From positions 1 to 44,392 of the forward strand of contig CACZYP010000006.1 in assembly GCA_902785425.1 (NCBI GenBank): a stretch of 44,392 nucleotides of DNA, given 5' to 3'. Under the pieces are notes generated by a model. It had not been told where the DNA came from, did not search any database, and was given only the letters and a program-made list of their open reading frames with translations. Source of the DNA: an uncultured Ruminococcus sp. (GTDB lineage Bacteria > Bacillota > Clostridia > Oscillospirales > Acutalibacteraceae). Positions 38,716-44,392 of the stretch are shown here, piece by piece. A program made the position numbers and the translations under genes. Position 1 is the stretch's first letter; every line of letters begins with the position of its first letter.

Positions 38716-40008
38716 ATGGTAAACGTAGATGAGTTGTTGATCTACAGAAATTTTGAAAACGGCGATGTGCTCAATGATCTATGCCAAGCATCGGCAATGG
38801 CTTCGGAAGAGGACGACAAGGCTTCATGCAGCGCACTTGTTTACAAAGCGGCAAGCCGCCTCATATCGCTCACAGGCACTTATGGCTTCAGAGGAAATCT
38901 TTGGCAGAATTATCTGACAATGCTTATTGTGAGCAATGAAAATGCTTTCAGTACAGCCTGCGAAATGAGAGGTATGGACAGCGGAACGCTCAGAACGCTC
39001 GCTATACACGACTTTATGATCTTCAGAGATCTGTTTAGCTGGGATTTTAAAGAGCTTGCGTCGGCTGTTGATATTTCTCCGCTTTTATGTCTGCTCGATT
39101 ACCACAGAACGGAAGGTTCGGGTTCGGCTTTCAATAAGCGCATAAGAGACCGTATCTGCGAGCTTAGCGAACAGCTTGCCAAAAGCAGGAGCATAGATGA
39201 ATTTGCCTGTCATATTATCGAGTTTTACAAGCGTTTCGGTGTGGGAAAGTTCGGTTTGCACAAGGCTTTTCGCATCGAACACGGTTCAGACGGTGTTCAG
39301 GTCGTTCCGATAACAAATATTGCACACGTTTATCTTGATGATATTGTCGGTTATGAAAGCGCCAAAAAGCAGCTTACCGACAATACGGAAGCTTTCTTGA
39401 AAGGCAAAAGGGCAAATAACTGCCTGCTTTTCGGAGATGCGGGAACAGGTAAGTCGTCAAGTATAAAAGCGATACTCAATAAGTATTACGAGGACGGTCT
39501 TCGTATTATTGAGGTTTATAAGCATCAGTTTCAGGATATCAACGACGTTATTTCACAGATAAAGAACCGTAATTACAAGTTCATATTGTATATGGACGAT
39601 CTTTCGTTTGAAGAATTTGAAACGGAGTACAAGTACCTTAAGGCTGTTATTGAGGGCGGACTTGAAAAGAAGCCTCAGAATGTGCTTATTTACGCCACAT
39701 CTAACAGACGTCACTTAATCAGAGAAAACTTTTCCGACCGTGATGCACCGAACGGTGATATCCATAAGTCGGATACAGTACAGGAGAAGCTTTCGCTTGC
39801 AGCACGCTTCGGCGTAACTATCTACTTCGGCAGACCTGATAAAAAGCAGTTCGGAGAGATAGTAAAAGAGCTTGCAAAGCGTGATTCGCTCGATATGGAC
39901 GAAGAGAAGCTCATGCTTGAGGCTAACCGCTGGGAGCTTAGTCACGGAGGCTTTTCCGGACGAACGGCACGTCAGTTCGTCGATCATTTGCTGGGTACTT
40001 CACAGTGA
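38716..40008 (+). CDS. DUF815-family AAA+ ATPase
   Basis: A 430-residue protein. The N-terminal half is helical and unlike known domains. The C-terminal half is a DUF815-type P-loop ATPase: DDIVGYESAKKQL, Walker A GDAGTGKSS (240-248), Walker B FILYMDDLSF, the sensor region IYATSNRRHLI, and the tail GFSGRTARQFVDHL. The ATG at 38716 with GGTGAT upstream is preferred over a TTG 90 bases earlier. The gene sits between a sugar-binding protein and its permeases, which is odd: DUF815 proteins are not transport ATPases. Function unknown. Confidence 0.87.
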   Translation: MVNVDELLIYRNFENGDVLNDLCQASAMASEEDDKASCSALVYKAASRLISLTGTYGFRGNLWQNYLTMLIVSNENAFSTACEMRGMDSGTLRTLAIHDFMIFRDLFSWDFKELASAVDISPLLCLLDYHRTEGSGSAFNKRIRDRICELSEQLAKSRSIDEFACHIIEFYKRFGVGKFGLHKAFRIEHGSDGVQVVPITNIAHVYLDDIVGYESAKKQLTDNTEAFLKGKRANNCLLFGDAGTGKSSSIKAILNKYYEDGLRIIEVYKHQFQDINDVISQIKNRNYKFILYMDDLSFEEFETEYKYLKAVIEGGLEKKPQNVLIYATSNRRHLIRENFSDRDAPNGDIHKSDTVQEKLSLAARFGVTIYFGRPDKKQFGEIVKELAKRDSLDMDEEKLMLEANRWELSHGGFSGRTARQFVDHLLGTSQ

Positions 40009-40118
40009 CCTTGCAGTGAAAAGCAACCTTTTCGCAATTTGTCGGACTTGTGTTCGATAAAAAAATAAAAGCTGACTGCCCGATGCAGTCATAAGGCTAA
40101 CAAGAAGGGAAGATCATA

Positions 40119-40964
40119 GTGAGTAAAAAAGAATTAAGACCTTATTTTCCGCTTTTTGCATTGCCGACATTCATAGCGTTTATAATTGGATTCATCGTTC
40201 CGCTCGGACTTGGTATGTACCTGTCGTTCTGTAAGTTTACAACGGTAAACGACGCAGTTCCCGTAGGTTTAAAGAACTATTCCGATATGTTCAAGGATCC
40301 GGAGTTTATCCATGCGCTGTGGTATACGGCACTGTTTGCGATCGTATCCGTTGTTACGATCAATTTCTTCGGCTTTGCAATAGCAATGCTCCTTACAAAG
40401 GGCATCAGAGGAACAAACCTTTTCAGAACGGTATTCTTCATGCCGAACCTCATCGGCGGTATCGTTCTCGGTTACATTTGGCAGCTTATTTTTAACGGTA
40501 TTCTCGCACACTTTGACCTTACGCTCACATTCAGCGAGGTCTACGGTTTCTGGGGATTGGTTATCCTCATGAACTGGCAGCAGATCGGTTATGTAATGAT
40601 CATCTACATCGCCGGTATCCAGAACGTTCCCCCGGAGCTTATCGAAGCTGCAAAGATCGACGGCGCAACAGGCAGACAGATACTCGGTCACGTTATCCTG
40701 CCGATGGTAATGCCCTCGATCACTATCTGTACGTTCATTACTCTTACAAACTCCTTCAAGCTGTTCGACCAGAACCTTGCTCTTACAAACGGCTTGCCCG
40801 GAAACAGATCAGAATTGCTTTCACTTAACATTTACAATACATTCTACGGACGAGTCGGCTTTGAAGGCGTTGGCCAGGCAAAGGCTGTTGTATTCTCACT
40901 CATCGTAGGTGTGATTGCTATCATTCAGCTTGTTTTGACACATCGTAAGGAGGTGCAGCAGTAA
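40119..40964 (+). CDS. Sugar ABC transporter permease, MalF/UgpA type
   Basis: A 281-residue membrane protein with six helices. The cytoplasmic EAA loop, PPELIEAAKIDGATGRQIL, that docks on the ATPase is intact. LGMYLSFCKFTTVN near the start is usual for the family. GTG start with AAGGGAAG upstream. Its stop overlaps the start of the next permease by one base. Confidence 0.95.
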   Translation: MSKKELRPYFPLFALPTFIAFIIGFIVPLGLGMYLSFCKFTTVNDAVPVGLKNYSDMFKDPEFIHALWYTALFAIVSVVTINFFGFAIAMLLTKGIRGTNLFRTVFFMPNLIGGIVLGYIWQLIFNGILAHFDLTLTFSEVYGFWGLVILMNWQQIGYVMIIYIAGIQNVPPELIEAAKIDGATGRQILGHVILPMVMPSITICTFITLTNSFKLFDQNLALTNGLPGNRSELLSLNIYNTFYGRVGFEGVGQAKAVVFSLIVGVIAIIQLVLTHRKEVQQ

Positions 40965-41902
40965 TGGCTAAATACGTTCCCGAAACCCTGCAAAAGGGCG
41001 ATCTGCTGCCGCCGGAGATACAGGCGCTGGTAGATGAAAAGAAGAAAAAGCGTTCGTATGCGTATAATGCAAGAAGTTCGCCGTATTCACTGCTCTGGAC
41101 GATCATTCTTTCGATCATTTCAGTCGTTTACGTTGTGCCGATCATTCTTGTAATTATCAACTCATTTAAGAAAAAAGCTTACGTTGCACGTAACCCGTTT
41201 GAGATCCCTACGGGCAAGATGTTCGTAGGTCTTGAAAACTACAAGAGCGGTATCGAAAAGATAGGCTTCTTCTCCGCATTCGGAAACTCGCTTATCATAA
41301 CGGTCGGCTCTGTGTTCGTTATCATTCTCTGCTGCTCTATGGCAGGCTGGTACATCACAAGAGTAAGCTCGATATTCACAAAGGCGTTCTATTATCTCTG
41401 CGTGTTCTCGATGATCGTACCTTTCCAGATGGTTATGTACACTCTTTCAAAGACAGCAGACAGCCTCCATCTTGGTAATCCTATCGGTATCATCGTTGTA
41501 TATCTCGGCTTCGGAGCCGGGCTTGCGGTATTCATGTTCTGCGGATTTGCGAAAAGTATACCGCTTGAGATCGAAGAAGCAGCCATGATCGACGGCTGTA
41601 ACCCGATCCAGACATACTTCCAGGTAGTTATGCCGATCCTTAAGCCTACAGCTATTTCGGTTGCTATCCTTGAAGCAATGTGGATATGGAACGACTACCT
41701 TCTCCCGTCGCTTGTGCTCGATAAGACGAAGTACAAGACGATCCCGATCGCCATTCAGTACCTCAAGGGCGGTTACGGTTCTGTAGATATGGGTGCTATG
41801 ATGGCAATGCTCGTACTTGCCATCATCCCGATCATCATCTTCTATGCGTTCTCGCAGAAGTACATCATCGATGGTGTTGTTGCAGGTGCTGTAAAGGGTT
41901 AA
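40964..41902 (+). CDS. Sugar ABC transporter permease, MalG/UgpE type
   Basis: A 312-residue membrane protein with an N-terminal cytoplasmic stretch and six helices; EAA loop PLEIEEAAMIDGCNPIQTYF is intact, and KYIIDGVVAGAVKG is the usual C-terminus. AAGGAGGTG lies eight bases before the ATG, which overlaps the previous stop (TAATG). The operon ends here without an ATPase gene. Confidence 0.96.
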   Translation: MAKYVPETLQKGDLLPPEIQALVDEKKKKRSYAYNARSSPYSLLWTIILSIISVVYVVPIILVIINSFKKKAYVARNPFEIPTGKMFVGLENYKSGIEKIGFFSAFGNSLIITVGSVFVIILCCSMAGWYITRVSSIFTKAFYYLCVFSMIVPFQMVMYTLSKTADSLHLGNPIGIIVVYLGFGAGLAVFMFCGFAKSIPLEIEEAAMIDGCNPIQTYFQVVMPILKPTAISVAILEAMWIWNDYLLPSLVLDKTKYKTIPIAIQYLKGGYGSVDMGAMMAMLVLAIIPIIIFYAFSQKYIIDGVVAGAVKG

Positions 41903-41926
41903 TACTCTTACTTACACAAAATCATT

Positions 41927-41960
41927 CAGCGTCTATGCGTTTGCATAGACGCTGTTTTTT
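41927..41960 (+). terminator. Terminator of the sugar transporter operon
   Basis: CAGCGTCTATGC (41927-41938) pairs with GCATAGACGCTG (41943-41954), then six T. Confidence 0.95.
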
Positions 41961-42003
41961 AAAATTGAAAATGGTGGAGTCGGTCCGTTCCGGTTTTAAA
42001 ACG

Positions 42004-42732
42004 CTATCGGTTTGCTTCCGTTTTACTTGTCATGAATTTATGAGGATCGACCCATCTGCCGTTTTCCTTTACCGCTACATGAACATGCGCATGCTGTGCT
42101 GCCTCGGACGGTATCGCATATACGGTCCCGACAAAATCTCCTGCCGAAATGACGTCGCCCTTCTGAACAAGCGTTGTTTTGGCAAGGCCGCAGTAGTATG
42201 AGCACACTTCGCTTGAATGCTCGACCTCTACAATGTTTCCGAGAAGATCGTCGTAATAGATGTCTTTCACAACGCCGGGCGCCATTGAGCGCACCTTATC
42301 GTCTATCTCGGCTTCGTAATCAATGCCCGGGTGTGCTCTGTAATCTCCGAGCGTTTCGTTGTATACAGGTGTTTCACTGTACGGTGCGATAAGCTTCTTG
42401 TTTTTGATAGGCTCGCAGACAAATCGAACAGGCTTGTCCTTTTCGGTATCTGTATCTGCCTTTGATGATGTTTTCTTTTCTTGTGAGCTTACTCCTGCAT
42501 TTACAAGCTGTTCGTTGTTGTCGGATTTGTCGCTGCTTTCGTAAACGGCTACAGTCGGGCTTAAGTATGAATTCACGCTGTTCACCGTCGTCCATACCGC
42601 AGTGCCGATAGCCGCCATACATACACCGAGAGCAACAAGAAAGCCTTTTGTCAGAGTCTTTTCTTTTTTGGGCTGTTCTTCGCAGTCGTTCTCGTCCTCA
42701 TCGAATTGATCGTCAAAAAAATCTTTATTCAC
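42004..42732 (-). CDS. M23-family metallopeptidase, SpoIIQ-like
   Basis: A protein of about 242 residues: an acidic N-terminus (DDQFDEDENDCEE), a single membrane helix (LTKGFLVALGVCMAAIGTAVW), a Ser/Lys linker, and a LytM/M23 domain. The metal motifs HPGID (HxxxD) and HAHVH (HxH) are both present, so activity is possible. The arrangement fits SpoIIQ of spore formers, but other envelope endopeptidases share it. GTG at 42732 is chosen because GGAGG lies seven bases upstream. The start codon is within one arm of a perfect 13-base inverted repeat. Confidence 0.82.
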   Translation of the reverse strand: MNKDFFDDQFDEDENDCEEQPKKEKTLTKGFLVALGVCMAAIGTAVWTTVNSVNSYLSPTVAVYESSDKSDNNEQLVNAGVSSQEKKTSSKADTDTEKDKPVRFVCEPIKNKKLIAPYSETPVYNETLGDYRAHPGIDYEAEIDDKVRSMAPGVVKDIYYDDLLGNIVEVEHSSEVCSYYCGLAKTTLVQKGDVISAGDFVGTVYAIPSEAAQHAHVHVAVKENGRWVDPHKFMTSKTEANR

Positions 42733-42774
42733 GGTAACACCTCCGAATTTATTATTGGAAATGTTACCGTGAAT
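42727..42774 (-). promoter_or_regulatory. Perfect 13-base inverted repeat enclosing the M23 ribosome site and start codon
   Basis: ATTCACGGTAACA (42727-42739) and TGTTACCGTGAAT (42762-42774) are exact inverse complements. In the mRNA the GTG start (42730-42732) is in the 3' stem and GGAGG (42740-42744) is at the edge of the 22-base loop. Confidence 0.8.
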
Positions 42775-42800
42775 ATTCACGTCAGGTTATATTTTGAAGA

Positions 42801-42923
42801 TCAGTTGCAGCCGCAGCCGTTATTGCAGCCGCATCCGCAGTCGCCGCCGCCATTGCATGCGATAAGAATGATAACGAGAAGAATGATCCAGGTACAGCTG
42901 TTGTTGCCGAATGCGTTACACAT
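42801..42923 (-). CDS. 40-residue Cys/Gly-rich membrane peptide
   Basis: Starts MCNAFGNNSC, then a hydrophobic helix WIILLVIILIACN, then GGGDCGCGCNNGCGCN. GGAGG lies eight bases before the ATG at 42923. Similar short 'FGNN-helix-CGC' peptides occur in spore-forming Firmicutes, sometimes linked to sporulation; I cannot assign a function. It is 69 bases upstream of the M23 gene on the same strand and may share its transcript. Confidence 0.7.
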   Translation of the reverse strand: MCNAFGNNSCTWIILLVIILIACNGGGDCGCGCNNGCGCN

Positions 42924-43112
42924 AAATTGTGCCTCCGTGTTGTTTATTAATGCAGTTTTTGTTCTGCATTTAATACATACTATACCGAGAAGCTTGTTTT
43001 TGCTACATTCTTTTATGCTCTTCGTCATTAATTTACAAAATGAATGCTATATCTTAATGAAAAATTCATAGAGACTTAACAAACAAATCTCGTTTTCGGG
43101 TATAATAATATT

Positions 43113-43220
43113 GTACTCATAAGCGGTACCGCACCGCTGTGGGTATATGTTCTACCCTCCTCAAAATGTACCCCTCAAACAAGGAAGCAGCCGATCGCCC
43201 GCAACGTTCGGCTGCTTTTC
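43113..43220 (+). ncRNA. Candidate small RNA 1
   Basis: No reading frame. A TATAAT box (43101-43106) with a poor -35 precedes it, and an intrinsic terminator ends it: AAGCAGCCGA (43185-43194) with TCGGCTGCTT (43208-43217) then T-rich sequence. Inside are AGCGGT/ACCGCT and GGGTA/TACCC hairpins. I do not recognise it as 6S, SRP, tmRNA or a known riboswitch. Confidence 0.5.
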
Positions 43221-43283
43221 CTTTTGCACTGTATAAACCGAAAAATTTTCGTAAATTTTTTATAATTCCTTGTAAAAATGCTA

Positions 43284-43312
43284 TTGACAATTTTTTCTGT
43301 TTGTGATATCAT
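43284..43312 (+). promoter_or_regulatory. Promoter of candidate RNA 2 / HAD gene
   Basis: Perfect TTGACA (43284-43289), 17-base spacer, TATCAT (43307-43312). Confidence 0.8.
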
Positions 43313-43318
43313 AATTGT

Positions 43319-43408
43319 AGTCAAAGTCAGCGGCAATGCCGCAATTGTTCTGTCAATATCACATTTACTCAGCAGATTTAGCGTAGGCCTTACGGCTTAC
43401 GCTTTTTG
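43319..43408 (+). ncRNA. Candidate small RNA 2 or attenuator leader of the HAD gene
   Basis: A transcript of about 90 bases from the promoter at 43284 to an intrinsic terminator (AGCGTAGGCC / GGCTTACGCT, 43380-43403, then five T). It holds the GCGGCA/TGCCGC hairpin. TGTGATAT (43303-43310) and ATATCACA (43355-43362) make a larger fold that includes the -10 box. The HAD gene begins 77 bases after the terminator, so read-through control is possible. Confidence 0.5.
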
Positions 43409-43484
43409 CTTGTTAATTTGGCTTTTTAACCGGTCATGTTTAAAAGAATGATGGCAGAATAAAATAAGTTTTTCGGAGTTTAAG

Positions 43485-44246
43485 ATGATTATTTTCAATA
43501 CGGATCTTGATAATACGATGATCTTTTCATATAAGCACGATATCGGCAGCGACAAGATATGCGCAGAGATATATCAGGGGCGTGAGGTGTCCTTCGTAAC
43601 AAGGCGCACAGCACAGCTTCTGAAGGAAGTGAACAGCGCAGTTACGCTTGTTCCGACAACAACACGAACGCTTGAACAGTATTTTCGCATCGATCTCGGA
43701 ATAGGTACACCCAAGTATGCGCTTGCCTGCAACGGCGGTGTGCTGCTTGTGGACGGCGTTGAGGACGAGCAGTGGTATAAAGAAAGCCTGGAGCTTGCAG
43801 ACGATTGTCAGGGCGAGCTTGCAAAGGCCGAGGAAATACTTGAGCATGACGAGAACAGAAGTCTTGATGTTCGCAATATCAGCAAGCTGTTTGTGTTTAC
43901 AAAAAGCACACAGCCGCAGCTGACGGTAGAAAAGCTGTGTGAGGCGCTCGATACCGATAAGATGGACGTGTTCTACAACGGAGTAAAGGTCTATGCCGTT
44001 CCTAAAAAGCTCGGAAAAGGCATCGCTGTGAAAAGACTTCGCAAAAAGCTCGGCGCTGATATGGTAATAGCGGCAGGTGACAGCGAATTTGATGTGCCTT
44101 TGCTCAATGCTGCCGATGCAGCCATAGCTCCGAAAGATTTCCCTGAATTTGAAAAACTCAAGGGTGCACCGATAATACAGGATACCGATGAGGTCTTTTC
44201 TGAGTTTGTTTTAAATAAAGTTTTGCAGCTTTATAGACAGGCTTGA
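43485..44246 (+). CDS. HAD-superfamily phosphatase, type IIB (Cof/sucrose-phosphatase-like)
   Basis: A 253-residue hydrolase. Motif I is NTDLDNT with the nucleophile Asp, motif II the PTTTRT threonine, motif III the lysine in KKLGKGIAVKRL and motif IV AGDSEFDVPLLN. The cap between motifs II and III is of the C2B type, as in Cof and sucrose-phosphate phosphatase proteins. CGGAG precedes the ATG. Likely substrate is a phosphorylated sugar or similar metabolite; this cannot be narrowed. Confidence 0.85.
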   Translation: MIIFNTDLDNTMIFSYKHDIGSDKICAEIYQGREVSFVTRRTAQLLKEVNSAVTLVPTTTRTLEQYFRIDLGIGTPKYALACNGGVLLVDGVEDEQWYKESLELADDCQGELAKAEEILEHDENRSLDVRNISKLFVFTKSTQPQLTVEKLCEALDTDKMDVFYNGVKVYAVPKKLGKGIAVKRLRKKLGADMVIAAGDSEFDVPLLNAADAAIAPKDFPEFEKLKGAPIIQDTDEVFSEFVLNKVLQLYRQA

Positions 44247-44266
44247 ATCATGTTCGGTTATATTTG

Positions 44267-44392
44267 AGGAACCACTGAATAAATCACGCCCTACGGACTG
44301 AGCACCCATCTTGCTTGCATCTTTTTGTCATATTGCACTCAACTCCCTTGAAATACGTCAGGCGGGTATGCACCCGCTTGCAGAACGCACTT
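44267..44392 (+). repeat. Possible end of an insertion element or MITE, cut by the window edge
   Basis: Begins with copy 3 of the 12-base repeat, extended to AGGAACCACTGAATAAATC, which resembles IS5-family (IS903-like) ends. The next 110 bases hold no gene; a GCGGGT/ACCCGC hairpin lies at 44362-44377. The element, if real, continues beyond the window. Confidence 0.4.

Noticed and set aside
43165-43200. SRP (4.5S) RNA core GGAAGCAGCC
   Set aside because: The matching 5' arm of SRP domain IV is absent and these bases pair with the terminator arm.

Overview
The window suggests a gut- or rumen-type member of the Oscillospiraceae/Ruminococcaceae (Clostridia; Ruminococcus or [Eubacterium] siraeum-like). 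Reasons: Firmicutes-style strong Shine-Dalgarno sites, several GTG/TTG starts, an rplU-prp-rpmA-obg cluster with the N-terminally extended L27 typical of Firmicutes, a type I dockerin fused to cell-wall-binding repeats, DUF4428 and DUF4830 proteins, and many lipoproteins. The species cannot be fixed from the sequence alone.

Layout. 1-1.9 kb: the 3' tip of a 23S rRNA gene with no 5S gene behind it, an S41 protease and a tiny zinc-ribbon membrane peptide. 1.9-8.5 kb: a minus-strand cell-surface operon of a dockerin/cell-wall-binding/transglutaminase protein, an AlgJ/AlgX-like DHHW acetyltransferase-type protein, a Ser/Lys-rich lipoprotein and an AlgI-like MBOAT acyltransferase; a fold-back MITE-like element lies inside it. 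8.8-9.1 kb: tRNA-Met, tRNA-Glu, tRNA-Leu. 9.1-13.9 kb: two convergent methyltransferases, a large secreted lipase-like protein and a DUF4830 protein. 14-24 kb: mostly housekeeping genes (ychF, an rsuA-like pseudouridine synthase, a ugpC/msmK-type sugar ABC ATPase, murF, metY) mixed with unknown proteins, including a degenerate site-2-protease-like membrane protein. 24-28 kb: L21 leader, rplU, prp, rpmA, an AT-rich GIY-YIG gene, obg, mrnC.

28.3-36.1 kb is the most striking part: an operon of three prepilins. The first is a giant of about 2,150 residues with a GspK/PilX-like N-terminus lacking Glu5 and a huge aromatic-rich ectodomain holding segments that resemble starch/glycogen-binding modules. 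It is followed by GspI/PilV-like and GspJ/PilW-like prepilins. Together they look like a minor-pilin tip complex carrying a giant, possibly carbohydrate-binding, adhesin.

36-42 kb: a divergent MecA-like protein, then a sugar ABC transporter operon (binding lipoprotein, a DUF815 AAA+ ATPase, two permeases) without its own transport ATPase; the UgpC/MsmK-type ATPase at 16.5 kb is a plausible energiser. 42-44.4 kb: an M23 (SpoIIQ-like) peptidase whose start codon sits in a perfect inverted repeat, a 40-residue Cys-rich membrane peptide, two candidate small RNAs or leaders, a HAD phosphatase, and what may be the end of an insertion element.

Functional theme: surface display and carbohydrate capture (dockerin protein, O-acetylation pair, giant pilin, sugar transporter) set in ordinary Firmicutes housekeeping DNA. 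Functions are assigned by reading motifs, without database searches.
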